From assembly GCF_918697865.1 (NCBI RefSeq), contig NZ_CAKKMV010000007.1:248001-312000 (forward strand): DNA of 64,000 nucleotides, in the 5' to 3' direction. The DNA comes from Massilia sp. Bi118 (GTDB lineage: Bacteria; Pseudomonadota; Gammaproteobacteria; Burkholderiales; Burkholderiaceae_D). Under the pieces are notes generated by a model that was not told the origin of the DNA, searched no databases, and saw nothing but the letters and a program-made list of their open reading frames with translations. This document shows, piece by piece, positions 9,241 through 17,816 of the stretch (positions are counted from its first letter, which is position 1; every line of letters starts with the position of its first letter). Position numbers and translations under genes: made by a program.

Positions 9241-9498
9241 ATGGGAACGAGTGCTGCCTCCACCGCAAGCTACCGCGAGCACGACATCGCCATCCACCCG
9301 TCCGGCCGGCCTGAAGACAGCCTGACGGATGCCTTCATGATCCTGGAGCCGACCACGAATCCGATGTTCACGCGCACCCTGTACGAACATCCCCGCGACC
9401 AGATCAAGACCTACGGCACCGAAGACGAGGCCAGGGAAGCCGCCCTGCAGCTGGCGCGCGCCTGGATCGATGCGCGGCTGGACAAGCCGGTCGAATAG
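9241..9498 (+). CDS. Hypothetical protein, 85 aa
   Basis: A small soluble protein of unknown function with no recognised motif, no signal peptide and no membrane segment. AAGGA lies ~5 bases before ATG 9241, supporting translation. The C-terminal half (EDEAREAALQLARAWIDARL) looks like one amphipathic helix. It stands alone between the tRNA terminator and a TonB-receptor operon. The opposite strand is also open here (9196-9588) but has no ribosome site. It is called a gene because of its ribosome site and normal codon use. Confidence 0.6.
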   Translation: MGTSAASTASYREHDIAIHPSGRPEDSLTDAFMILEPTTNPMFTRTLYEHPRDQIKTYGTEDEAREAALQLARAWIDARLDKPVE

Positions 9499-9631
9499 GC
9501 AGGGACTTCGCCAGAACGGGATCGGCAAACCGTCGCCGATCCACATCAAATGATGAATTCGTGTGCAAATGCTTTTAACGGTTTGCAACGTTTTGGTTTA
9601 GAATCCTTCCTTCACGTCTATAGACTTCCCC

Positions 9632-11575
9632 ATGGCACGTCCTCGAATGAACAAGCCCCGCCTGCGGCCCATCGCCAGCGGCATCGCCCTTTCCCTGTTC
9701 GTGATGCACGCCCACGCCGAGCAGCCCAACCCGGGCCCGCAGGACATCGCCGACCTCAGCCTCGAAGAGCTGGCCAACGTGCAGGTCACCTCGGTGTCCA
9801 AGCGCCCCGAGTCGCTGTCGAATGCGGCATCGTCGATCTTCGTGATCAGCGGCACCGACATCCACCGCTCCGGCGTCACCACGCTGCCCGAGGCGCTGCG
9901 CCTGGCGCCGAACCTGGAAGTGGCGCGCGTCGATGCGCGTAATTATTCGGTCACGTCGCGCGGTTTCAGCAGCCCCTTCGAGAACAAGCTGCTGGTGCTG
10001 ATCGACGGCCGCACCGTGTATTCGCCGCTGTTCTCGGGCGTCTACTGGGACGTGCAGGACGTCGTGCTGGAAGACGTCGACCGCATCGAAGTGATCAGCG
10101 GTCCAGGCGCTACCATGTGGGGCGCGAACGCCGTCAACGGTGTCATCAACATCATCACCAAGTCGGCCGCGGCGACCCAGGGCACGCTGCTCAGCGCCAC
10201 CTGGGGCAAGGATGAACGCAACGGCGCGGTGCGCTACGGCGGCGCGCTGGGCAAGGGCGGGAACTACCGCGTGTACGCCAAGTACGCGGACAACGACGAC
10301 CTGCGCAACGAGAACGGCGGCACCGTGCTCACCGGCTGGCACCGCCAGCAGGCGGGCTTCCGCACCGACTGGGGCAATGAAACCCGCAACCTGACGGTGC
10401 AGGGCGACGTCGTCGACGGCAAGCTGCACCAGGCCGGCACCGCCGACATCCAGGTGAGCGGCGCCAACCTGCTAGGCCGCCTGAACCAGACCTTCGCAGG
10501 CGGCTCCACCGCGACTCTGCAGATGTACTGGGACCATACCGAGCGCGATCAGCCGCTGGCCTTCGTCGAGCATCTCGACACGCTCGACCTGCAGCTGCAG
10601 CATGCCGTCGACCTGGGCGACAGCAACCGCCTGGTGTGGGGCGGCGGCTACCGCTGGGGCCATGACCGCGTGCAGAACGGTCCGGCCTTCGGCTTCCTGC
10701 CGGGCACCATGAACCTGCACTGGGCCAACCTGTTCGCGCAGGATGAATTCGCGCTGCGCGAGAACCTGCGCCTGACCGCGGGCCTGAAGTTCGAGGACAA
10801 CAACTACACCGGGGTGGAGGTGCTGCCGACCCTGCGCCTGGCCTGGAATCCGAAGCCGTCGACGCTGGTATGGGGCTCGCTGTCGCGCTCCGTGCGCGCG
10901 CCCTCGCGCATCGACCGCGACCTGTATTCGCCCACCGTGCCGGCCGTCGTGAATGGCGTGCCGCAGTACGGCATCGCCGGCGGCCCGGACTTCGAGTCCG
11001 AAGTCGCCAACGTGTTCGAACTCGGCTACCGTGCGCAGCCGATGGCAACGCTGTCGTATTCGGCCACCGCCTTCTTCGGCCGCTACGACAAGCTGCGCAC
11101 CCTGGAGCCGAACCCGAACGGCACCGGTTCCGTGTTCCGCAATTTCGCCCACGGCGACACGCGCGGCATCGAAGCCTGGGCCACCTGGCAGGCGACGAAG
11201 AACTGGCGCCTGATGGGCGGCGGCGTGGTGCAGCGCGTCGACACGGCCGCCAACCCCGGCAGCCGCGACAGCACCGGCGCGACCGGCCTCGCCACCAGCG
11301 ATCCGAGCCACTACTGGATGCTGCGCTCCTCGCACGACTTGGCGGAAGGGCAGGAGCTGGACTTCACGCTGCGTTACGTCGGCGCGCTGGAAAAACCGGT
11401 CGTGCCTTCGTACACGGCGCTCGACCTGCGTTACGGCTGGCGGATCCGCAAGGGCCTGGAGCTGTCGCTGATCGGGCGTAACCTGCTCGATCCGAAGCAC
11501 GCCGAAGCCGGCGCCGCGGGAGGACGACATGCCTACGAACGCGCTGCGCTGCTCAAACTGGTCTGGACTTTATAA
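9632..11575 (+). CDS. TonB-dependent outer-membrane receptor
   Basis: A 647-residue TonB-gated outer-membrane transporter. A signal peptide (residues ~1-30) is followed by a plug domain with VSKRPESLSNAASSIFVISG, IDGRTVYSPLFSGVYWD and the GPGATMWGANAVNGVINI segment; a 22-strand barrel follows. The plug resembles BtuB/CirA-like receptors of the kind often paired with YfiR proteins. The YfiR gene starts 1 bp after the stop and a sensor kinase gene follows, so the receptor may be part of a sensing circuit rather than simple nutrient uptake. No cobalamin riboswitch or Fur box was seen in the 130-bp leader. The ligand is unknown. Confidence 0.88.
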   Translation: MARPRMNKPRLRPIASGIALSLFVMHAHAEQPNPGPQDIADLSLEELANVQVTSVSKRPESLSNAASSIFVISGTDIHRSGVTTLPEALRLAPNLEVARVDARNYSVTSRGFSSPFENKLLVLIDGRTVYSPLFSGVYWDVQDVVLEDVDRIEVISGPGATMWGANAVNGVINIITKSAAATQGTLLSATWGKDERNGAVRYGGALGKGGNYRVYAKYADNDDLRNENGGTVLTGWHRQQAGFRTDWGNETRNLTVQGDVVDGKLHQAGTADIQVSGANLLGRLNQTFAGGSTATLQMYWDHTERDQPLAFVEHLDTLDLQLQHAVDLGDSNRLVWGGGYRWGHDRVQNGPAFGFLPGTMNLHWANLFAQDEFALRENLRLTAGLKFEDNNYTGVEVLPTLRLAWNPKPSTLVWGSLSRSVRAPSRIDRDLYSPTVPAVVNGVPQYGIAGGPDFESEVANVFELGYRAQPMATLSYSATAFFGRYDKLRTLEPNPNGTGSVFRNFAHGDTRGIEAWATWQATKNWRLMGGGVVQRVDTAANPGSRDSTGATGLATSDPSHYWMLRSSHDLAEGQELDFTLRYVGALEKPVVPSYTALDLRYGWRIRKGLELSLIGRNLLDPKHAEAGAAGGRHAYERAALLKLVWTL

Positions 11576-11576
11576 G

Positions 11577-12161
11577 ATGACCCGCCCGCGCCATCGCCAG
11601 CGGTTTGGCGCCGCGCTCCTGGCCTTCCTGCTCGGCGCCGCCGCGCTGGCGCCCGCCGTGCCCGCAGTGGCGGCCGGCGCCCAGATCGCGGCCAGCGAGG
11701 AGCGGGTGCAGGCCGCGTACCTGCACAAGTTCCTGAACTATGCCGACTGGCCGCCCGCCTCCTTCCCGCAGGCCGATACGCCTTACGTGATCGGCGTCGC
11801 CGGCGACGATGCGGTGGCCGACGAACTGGCGCGCATCGCCGCCGGGCGCAGCGTCAACAACCGTGGCGTCATCGTCAAGCGCCTGCTGCCGGGCGATACC
11901 GTGAACGACCTGCACATGCTCTACGTCGGCCGCAACGAGCGCGCCAGGCTGGGACAATGGCTGCGCCAGGCGAAGGGCCGGGCCATCCTGACCGTCAGCG
12001 CCGCCGACGGCGCGCTGGAGCAGGGCAGCATCATCAATTTCCGGACCGTCGACGAGCGGGTCCGGTTCGAAGTCTCCGTCGATATGGCCGAGCAGAGCGG
12101 ACTGCGCCTGAATTCGCGCCTGTTCAGTGTGGCCACGAAGGTGGTGAAAGGGAATCATTGA
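11577..12161 (+). CDS. YfiR-family periplasmic regulator (DUF4154)
   Basis: A 194-residue secreted protein. A Tat/Sec-like signal (residues 1-37, with an Ala/Leu-rich core) is followed by a YfiR domain: VQAAYLHKFLNYADWP, VIGVAGDDAVADEL, and ...ILTVSAADGALEQGSIINF near the end. In Pseudomonas, YfiR binds and restrains the periplasmic CHASE8 domain of the diguanylate cyclase YfiN. Here the gene just downstream encodes a histidine kinase with a CHASE8-like input, the likely partner. ATG 11577 begins 1 bp after the receptor stop; the frame is open further back, but that part lies inside the receptor gene. Confidence 0.85.
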   Translation: MTRPRHRQRFGAALLAFLLGAAALAPAVPAVAAGAQIAASEERVQAAYLHKFLNYADWPPASFPQADTPYVIGVAGDDAVADELARIAAGRSVNNRGVIVKRLLPGDTVNDLHMLYVGRNERARLGQWLRQAKGRAILTVSAADGALEQGSIINFRTVDERVRFEVSVDMAEQSGLRLNSRLFSVATKVVKGNH

Positions 12162-12163
12162 GT

Positions 12164-14599
12164 ATGTTTGGCGCCGTTAAACAATCGATCTCGCGCAAGC
12201 TGGTGCTGGGCGTGCTGATGACCACCCTGAGCGCGCTGCTGGTGGCCTGCGCCACGATGCTGGTGCTCGACATCCGCAATTACCAGACTGGCTGGGCCGA
12301 CGACCTGCGCGCGCAGGCAGACATCCTCGCCACGGTCACGCAGCCGGCCCTCGAATTCAACGATTCGAAAGTGGCCCAGGAAAACCTGCTGCAGCTGCGC
12401 GCCAGGCCGCTGATCGTCACCGCGGCCATCTACCGGCCGGACGGTTCGCTGTTCGCCTGGTACTCGAAAACGCCGGAGGACGCGCGCAAGCTGCCGAAAG
12501 CCCTGCCGCACGAAGGCCGCACCATAGCCGGCGGCGAGATCGCCGTGGCCGTCAGGATGCTGCGCAACGGCGAGACCGCCGGCATCGCCTATGTCGAGGC
12601 CGAATATCCGCTGATGGCCCAGGTCAAGCGTTACCTGAGCATCCTCGGTGCGGTGCTGGTGGGCAGCCTGCTGATCGCCATGCTGATGTCCAGCTGGCTG
12701 CAGGCCGCCATCATCAAGCCGGTGCTGGCGCTGACCGAAGCCGTCGACCAGGTGATCCGCCGCCGCGACTTTTCGATGCGCGTACCGAAGACCACCGAGG
12801 ACGAAGTCGGGGTGCTGGTCGACGCCTTCAACGGCATGCTCGGCGAAGTCGGCGAGCGCGCCAAGGCGCTGGAAGCCTCGCACGTGCAGATGCAGCACGA
12901 GATGGAGGAGCGCATCGCCGCCGAGGAAGCCGTGCGTGAGCTGAACAATTCGCTGGAAGCGCGCATCCGCGAGCGCACCGCCGAGCTGGAAAAGACCCAC
13001 GCCCAACTGCGCCAGTCGCAAAAGCTCGAGGCGATCGGCCAGTTGACCGGCGGCGTCGCGCACGACTTCAACAACGTCCTGCAAGTCATCGCCGGCAACC
13101 TGCAGCTGCTGCAGATGTCCCTGGCGGGCAATCCGGAAGCGCAGCGCCGCCTGGAATCGGCCGCCTTCGCGGCCGACCGCGGCGCCAAGCTGTCGTCGCA
13201 GCTGCTGGCCTTCGCGCGCCGCCATCCGCTGCAGCCGGTGGCCACCAACATCGGCCGCGTCCTGCGCGGCATGGACGACCTGCTGCGCCGCGCGCTGGGC
13301 GAATCGGTGCAGATCGAGACGGTGGTCGCCGGCGGCCTGTGGACCACCATGGCCGACCCGCACCAGCTGGAAAACGTGATCCTCAACCTCGCCATCAACG
13401 CGCGCGACGCAATGAAGGGCGACGGCCGCCTCACGCTCGAACTGAATAACGCCATGCTGGACGATAACTACGTGCTGCACGAGCCGGAAGTGGCGGCCGG
13501 CCAGTACGTGATGCTGGCGATCTCGGACACCGGCTGCGGCATGCCGCCGGACGTCGTCGCGCGCGCCTTCGAGCCCTTCTTCACCACCAAGCGCGAAGGC
13601 GAGGGAACGGGCCTGGGCCTGTCGATGGCCTACGGCTTCGTCAAGCAGAGCGGTGGCCACATCCGCATCTACAGCGAAGTGGGCAGCGGCACCACCATCA
13701 AGATCTACCTGCCGCGCTCGATGCAGCCGGAAGTCGAGCTGCCCAACCTGCGCAATGCGCCGGTGCTGGGCGGCAGCGAGACCATCCTGGTGGTCGAGGA
13801 CGACCTGGCGGTGCAGGCCACCGTGGTCGACATGCTGCAGGGCCTCGGCTACCGCGTGCTGAAGGCGAGCGACGGCCAGGGCGCGCTGACCATCCTGCAA
13901 AGCGGGATCCCGGTCGACATGCTGTTCACCGACGTCGTCATGCCGGGCCCGGTGCGCAGCATCGAGGTGGCGCGCCAGGCCAAGCAGATGTTCCCGTCCA
14001 TCGAAGTGCTGTTCACCTCGGGCTATACCCAGAACGCCATCGTGCACGGCGGCCGTCTCGATCCGGGCGTGGAGCTGATCAGCAAGCCTTACCGCCGCGA
14101 CGAGCTGGCGCGCAAGATCCGCCAGCTGCTCACGGCGCGCAAGGAGGCGAGCGCGATTGTGCCCGCATCTGTGCCTGCATCTGCACCTGCACCTACGCCG
14201 GTGCAGGCCGCTGAAAATGGCGAGGCGGCGCTGCCGGTGGCGGAAGTGCCGCTGTCCATCCTGGTGGTCGAGGACAACCAGGACGCGCGCAGCATGCTGT
14301 CCGAACTGCTGCTGATCCTCGGCCACGGCGTCGAAGGCGTGGGCAGCGCCGAGCAGGCGCTCGAGCTGCTGGCGCAGAAGGAATTCGACGTGCTGCTGAC
14401 AGACCATTCGCTGCCCGGCATGTCGGGCCTGGAGCTGGCGCGCATCGTGGCGGCCCGTGACAGCACCATGAAGATCATCTTCTCGTCGGGCTACGGCGCA
14501 CCGGAGTCCACCGGTCTCGAGGTCAAGCCGCTGTTCCTGCCGAAGCCTTTCACGCTGGCCGCGTTGCAGTCGCTGCTCGAAGAGGCCAGCAGCGTTTAA
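12164..14599 (+). CDS. Hybrid histidine kinase, CHASE8-like input, two receivers
   Basis: An 811-residue membrane kinase. TM1 is at residues ~10-35, a periplasmic CHASE8-like domain (DILATVTQPALEFNDSKVA...) follows, TM2 is at ~160-185, then HAMP and a coiled coil. The HisKA H-box GGVAHDFNN has phospho-accepting His300; the HATPase motifs include ENVILNLAINARDAM and GEGTGLGLSMAYG. Two receivers follow, with phospho-Asp590 (FTDVVMPG) and Asp747 (LTDHSLPG), joined by an Ala/Pro-rich linker. No output domain is present, so it probably passes phosphate onward. It starts 2 bp after the YfiR stop. Its TAA shares bases with the stop of the convergent kinase gene. Confidence 0.9.
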   Translation: MFGAVKQSISRKLVLGVLMTTLSALLVACATMLVLDIRNYQTGWADDLRAQADILATVTQPALEFNDSKVAQENLLQLRARPLIVTAAIYRPDGSLFAWYSKTPEDARKLPKALPHEGRTIAGGEIAVAVRMLRNGETAGIAYVEAEYPLMAQVKRYLSILGAVLVGSLLIAMLMSSWLQAAIIKPVLALTEAVDQVIRRRDFSMRVPKTTEDEVGVLVDAFNGMLGEVGERAKALEASHVQMQHEMEERIAAEEAVRELNNSLEARIRERTAELEKTHAQLRQSQKLEAIGQLTGGVAHDFNNVLQVIAGNLQLLQMSLAGNPEAQRRLESAAFAADRGAKLSSQLLAFARRHPLQPVATNIGRVLRGMDDLLRRALGESVQIETVVAGGLWTTMADPHQLENVILNLAINARDAMKGDGRLTLELNNAMLDDNYVLHEPEVAAGQYVMLAISDTGCGMPPDVVARAFEPFFTTKREGEGTGLGLSMAYGFVKQSGGHIRIYSEVGSGTTIKIYLPRSMQPEVELPNLRNAPVLGGSETILVVEDDLAVQATVVDMLQGLGYRVLKASDGQGALTILQSGIPVDMLFTDVVMPGPVRSIEVARQAKQMFPSIEVLFTSGYTQNAIVHGGRLDPGVELISKPYRRDELARKIRQLLTARKEASAIVPASVPASAPAPTPVQAAENGEAALPVAEVPLSILVVEDNQDARSMLSELLLILGHGVEGVGSAEQALELLAQKEFDVLLTDHSLPGMSGLELARIVAARDSTMKIIFSSGYGAPESTGLEVKPLFLPKPFTLAALQSLLEEASSV

Positions 14600-16209
14600 G
14601 GTACTGCCTGACCGAGTTCGTCGATGATGCCGCACAGCCGGTTGGTAGCGACCGGCTTCACCAGGTGCAGGTCGAAACCGGCTTCCAGCGCCCGGTTCTG
14701 GTCCTTCACCAGGCCGTAGCCGGTCAGCGCGATCAGCTTGATGCCGCTGGTGGCCGGGGCCCCGCGCAGGCGCCGCGCGACCTCGTAGCCGTCTATCCCC
14801 GGCAGGCCGATGTCGACCAGCGCGACCTGCGGCGGATTCGCCAGCGCCGCTTCGATGCCGCGGATGCCGTCGCCGGCCTGGCGCACCTCGTAGCCCTGGG
14901 CGCGCAGCGCGAGCGCCATCATTTCGCGGCCGTCGTCGTTATCGTCGATCAGCAGGAGGCTCGGCCTGACGCCGGGCGCCTTTACCTGGCGCGCGGGCTG
15001 CGCCGTCTCGGCCGGCTCGATCGCCGGCAGGCGCACCGTGAAGACGCTTCCCTGTCCGCTGCCCTCGCTGCTGACGGCAATGGCGCCGCCATGCAGTTCC
15101 ACCATCCGCCGCACCAGCGACAAACCGATGCCCAAGCCGCCCTGCGAGCGGTCGAGTGCACTGGACACCTGCATGAAGATGTCGAACACCTGCGGCAGCA
15201 GATCGGTATCGATGCCGATGCCGTTGTCCTGGACCACCACCACCGCCTCGCCGCCGACCCGCTTGACCGAGACATCGATGGCGCCGCCCGGCGGCGTGTA
15301 CTTCAGCGCGTTCTCGACCAGGTTCGAAATCACCTGCTCGAGGCGGGCCGGATCGCCGTCCACCCAGACCGCCTCAAGCTGTTCGCCGAGCGTGTGGAGT
15401 TCGGCGCGCCCGGTCGCGCGGTAGGTCGCGAGGCAGGTCTCGACCAGCTTGCCCAGGTCGAGCGGGCGGCGCGCCAGCACCACCTTGCCCGACATCGCGC
15501 GCGACAGGTCGAGCAGGTCGTCGACGATGGCGCTCAGCTGCCTGGTCTGGCGCTGGACGATGCTGCGCGCGCGCAGGGCGATTTCGGTCGTGATGGCCGG
15601 CATCCCCAGCAGCGAGGCCGCGCTGCTGATCGCGGACAGCGAATTGCGCAGCTCATGCCCCAGCATCGCCAGGAATTCGTCCTTGGCATGGCTGGCGCGC
15701 TCGACGGCGTGGCGCTCTTCCATCTCCTGGGTCAGCCGCTCGTTGATGTCGACCAGTTCCTGGGTATGCTGGCCGAGCGCGGCGGTCTGGCGGCGCAGCT
15801 CTTCGTTCTTCTGCGCCATGGCGACGAACACCGACACCTTGGCGCGCATGATCTGCGGGATCACCGGCGTGAAGATGAAGTCGGCCGCGCCGCGCTGGTA
15901 GGCCTGCAGGCGCGCGACCTCGTCGGCCTGGTAAGCCGTGATGAAGATGATGGGGATTTCCGCAGCGCGCGGGTGCTGCTGGATCGCCTCGGCGGTCTCG
16001 AAGCCGTTCATGCCCGGCATGTTCACGTCGAGCAGGATCACGGCGAAGTCGTGCAGCAGCACCTGGCGCAAGGCCTCCTGCCCGGAGCGGGCGCTGACGA
16101 CCGTGTAGTTCAGTTCCTCGGCCCAGAGATCGAGCAGGCTGGACAGCGCCAGGAGGCTGGCATGGTCGTCGTTGACGACCAAAATCCCGGGACGCTCGAA
16201 TGGGGGCAC
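14596..16209 (-). CDS. Hybrid response regulator-histidine kinase (Rec-HisKA-HATPase-Rec)
   Basis: A 537-residue soluble kinase. The N-terminal receiver has phospho-Asp61 (LLDVNMPG), but the usual Lys-Pro switch is FTP, so its signalling may differ. A coiled coil, HisKA (LGHELRNSLSA, His185), an HATPase (ENALKYTPPGGAI; GLGIGLSLVRRM) and a C-terminal receiver (ALVDIGLPGIDG) follow. There is no membrane segment. Its stop codon overlaps the stop of the opposite-strand kinase (shared TTAA at 14596-14599), so the two genes are convergent with no spacer. Confidence 0.88.
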   Translation of the reverse strand: MPPFERPGILVVNDDHASLLALSSLLDLWAEELNYTVVSARSGQEALRQVLLHDFAVILLDVNMPGMNGFETAEAIQQHPRAAEIPIIFITAYQADEVARLQAYQRGAADFIFTPVIPQIMRAKVSVFVAMAQKNEELRRQTAALGQHTQELVDINERLTQEMEERHAVERASHAKDEFLAMLGHELRNSLSAISSAASLLGMPAITTEIALRARSIVQRQTRQLSAIVDDLLDLSRAMSGKVVLARRPLDLGKLVETCLATYRATGRAELHTLGEQLEAVWVDGDPARLEQVISNLVENALKYTPPGGAIDVSVKRVGGEAVVVVQDNGIGIDTDLLPQVFDIFMQVSSALDRSQGGLGIGLSLVRRMVELHGGAIAVSSEGSGQGSVFTVRLPAIEPAETAQPARQVKAPGVRPSLLLIDDNDDGREMMALALRAQGYEVRQAGDGIRGIEAALANPPQVALVDIGLPGIDGYEVARRLRGAPATSGIKLIALTGYGLVKDQNRALEAGFDLHLVKPVATNRLCGIIDELGQAVP

Positions 16210-16285
16210 CTTGTCTCCGTCACGTATTTATCGATGTTGGTCTCCCAGCATAACAAAGTTGCGGCAAAGCATGCGATTCGATTCG

Positions 16286-16576
16286 CTAAAACGGCGGCGC
16301 TTCCTCAGGCTCGGGCGGCATGTGGTCCAGGTCGACCTCGATCGTCTCCAGACCAGCGAGCTCTGCGCCTTCGACCAGCGCCTGGGCCTGGAAGGCCGCG
16401 TGCGCGCGCACGCCGTGCAGCTGTGGCGCCGCCAGCAGCACCGGCAGGGCAGGGAACCAGGGCTGCAGCCGCGCCAGCAGCGCATCGCCCATGCCGGGCA
16501 CGACCCAGGCCGGGGGCGGGAAGGCCACCGCCACCCGCACGCCTTTCAGCACCGTCAGCGCGACCCGGATCTTCAT
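16286..16576 (-). CDS. Hypothetical protein, 96 aa, coupled to the CI-like repressor
   Basis: A small protein of unknown function starting one base after the repressor's stop, so probably translated by coupling. It has a hydrophobic Pro-rich middle (VAVAFPPPAWVVPGM) and an acidic Pro/Glu C-terminus (EVDLDHMPPEPEEAPPF). It is not long or hydrophobic enough for a clear membrane protein. The link to the repressor suggests an accessory or anti-repressor role, but this is only inference from position. Confidence 0.55.
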   Translation of the reverse strand: MKIRVALTVLKGVRVAVAFPPPAWVVPGMGDALLARLQPWFPALPVLLAAPQLHGVRAHAAFQAQALVEGAELAGLETIEVDLDHMPPEPEEAPPF

Positions 16577-16577
16577 C

Positions 16578-17288
16578 TCAGATCCGGTCGCTTTCCTTGC
16601 GCACCACGCGCCCGATCACCAGGCATTCGGCGCCCTTGCACAGCTTGCGGTGGTAGCGGCGCTGGTCCGGATTGTCCGAGGTCAGCCACCACTGGCCGGC
16701 GTCGCGCACGAGACGCTTGACCACCGCTTCGCCCTCGTAGTTGAAGGCGTAGACGGCGCCGTCGACCGGCTTGGTGTCCCGCGTGTTGACGATCACGATG
16801 TCATCCTCGAACAGCGAGGGTTCCATGCTCTCGCCCTTGACCAGGATGGCGATCAGGTGCTCGGCGCGCAGCTGGTGGCGCTCGATCCAGGAGCGGCGCA
16901 GGCCCAGGGTGCCGCCTTCGCGCTGCTCGGGCTCGGTCTGGAAGCCGGTGATGCCGGCGGACAGGCGCAGCTTGACCATCTGGATCTGGACGAAGTCGGC
17001 GTCGTCGTTGGCGGCGGCGCGCACCGGCATCGCATCCGGGACCCCGTGCAGGGGCGCATGGTGGCGGTCGCCCTCGCCGGTCATCAGCCAGATGTGGGAG
17101 ATCCCGAGCTCGCGCTCGAGGTTCAGGGCGTAGCGGATATCCATCGACTTGATCTTCCCGGTCAGCCACTGGTTGACCACGCTCTTCGAGGCGCCGGAGG
17201 CTTTGACCAGGCCGGTCTGGCCGCGCTCGCCTTCGAGCTCGGGCAGGTCGTGATGGATGACGTTCAGGCGTTCTGCCAGGGAGTTCAT
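16578..17288 (-). CDS. CI-type repressor: HTH plus S24 (LexA-like) self-cleaving domain
   Basis: A 236-residue regulator like lambdoid CI repressors. Residues ~1-75 are an HTH_3 DNA-binding domain (KASGASKSVVNQWLTG). The C-terminus is an S24 peptidase with Ser154 (KGESMEPSL) and Lys191 (GEAVVKRL). A possible Ala111-Gly112 cleavage bond (RLSAGITGF) is visible, so RecA-stimulated inactivation on DNA damage is plausible. ATG 17288 is preferred to ATG 17297: AGGA sits nine bases before it, whereas the upstream ATG lies within the operator palindrome. No other phage genes surround it, so this is a domesticated or stand-alone switch. Confidence 0.85.
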   Translation of the reverse strand: MNSLAERLNVIHHDLPELEGERGQTGLVKASGASKSVVNQWLTGKIKSMDIRYALNLERELGISHIWLMTGEGDRHHAPLHGVPDAMPVRAAANDDADFVQIQMVKLRLSAGITGFQTEPEQREGGTLGLRRSWIERHQLRAEHLIAILVKGESMEPSLFEDDIVIVNTRDTKPVDGAVYAFNYEGEAVVKRLVRDAGQWWLTSDNPDQRRYHRKLCKGAECLVIGRVVRKESDRI

Positions 17289-17304
17289 GTTTAGCATCCT
17301 AAAC
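17289..17304. promoter_or_regulatory. Operator-like palindrome O1 overlapping the repressor ribosome site
   Basis: GTTTAGCATCCTAAAC is a perfect 6-bp inverted repeat with a 4-bp centre. It ends one base before the repressor ATG and contains its ribosome site, fitting autorepression. Two further 16-bp copies with one mismatch each lie at 17336-17351 and 17354-17369. Confidence 0.65.
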
Positions 17305-17322
17305 TCGATTGGTGTAGTGTTC

Positions 17323-17352
17323 TTGACTAAGATCAGTTTAGAGTTCTATACT
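17323..17352 (+). promoter_or_regulatory. Candidate promoter toward the small membrane protein
   Basis: TTGACT (17323-17328) and TATACT (17347-17352) are separated by 18 bp and point toward the gene at 17405. Operator O2 covers the -10 box, so repressor binding should block RNA polymerase, as at lambda PR. Confidence 0.6.
17336..17351. promoter_or_regulatory. Operator-like palindrome O2
   Basis: GTTTAGAGTTCTATAC matches the GTTTAG-N4-CTAAAC pattern with one mismatch. It overlaps the -10 box of the rightward promoter. Confidence 0.6.
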
Positions 17353-17353
17353 C

Positions 17354-17369
17354 GTTTCGAATACTAAAC
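17354..17369. promoter_or_regulatory. Operator-like palindrome O3
   Basis: GTTTCGAATACTAAAC matches the same pattern with one mismatch. Its centre is 18 bp from that of O2, close enough for side-by-side dimers to interact. Confidence 0.6.
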
Positions 17370-17404
17370 CTTTACAGGCCAATAATCAACGTTGGAGACA
17401 CACC

Positions 17405-17815
17405 ATGATCGCGATCCTGTTCCTGAAGCTCGCCGCCGTTCCGTTTGCCGCCGGCCTGGCGGCGACCGGCCTCGGCTTCCTGTTCCTGTGGCCGAAGTCG
17501 GGACGCGAGGCGGCTGCGCGCTTCGTCTGCACACTGCTGGCCTGTACGGTGGCGGGGCCGATCCTCGCCATCGCCGCCTACTGCTGGTGGCCGGCCCTGT
17601 TCGCGTCGAGCGGGCAGTTCGCGATCCTGGCCGGCGGGCCGGCCGAACTTGGCGTGCTGATGGTGGCTGCGCCTTTCCTGGTGCTGGCGGGCTTGCCGGC
17701 CTGGTGGATCGTCGGCGCGGTGCTGCTGTGGTTCGAGCGGCGCCGCAGCAAGGACATCGCCGAGATCGCGCACGACGCCGCCGAGGCCGTGCGCCAGGTG
17801 CGCGAGACCCTGTGA
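17405..17815 (+). CDS. Small inner-membrane protein controlled by the CI-like switch
   Basis: A 136-residue protein with about three membrane helices (residues ~5-28, ~36-65 and ~85-112) and a charged cytoplasmic tail (ERRRSKDIAEIAHDAAEAVRQ) that may form a helix. GGAGA lies seven bases before ATG 17405. It is divergent from the CI/S24 repressor and preceded by operators, so it is probably kept off until the repressor is inactivated. The family is not recognised. Damage-induced membrane peptides or toxins are one possibility, but nothing in the sequence proves it. Confidence 0.7.
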   Translation: MIAILFLKLAAVPFAAGLAATGLGFLFLWPKSGREAAARFVCTLLACTVAGPILAIAAYCWWPALFASSGQFAILAGGPAELGVLMVAAPFLVLAGLPAWWIVGAVLLWFERRRSKDIAEIAHDAAEAVRQVRETL

Positions 17816-17816
17816 G

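Noticed and set aside
9499..9631. Cobalamin riboswitch before the TonB receptor
   Set aside because: No B12-box or suitable conserved helices were found in the leader.
12155..14635. 826-codon minus-strand frame opposite the hybrid kinase
   Set aside because: Antisense shadow caused by high GC at third positions; no domain seen.
16286..17815. Prophage
   Set aside because: Only a repressor, a small partner and a membrane protein are present; no integrase, replication, capsid or tail genes and no attachment repeats.
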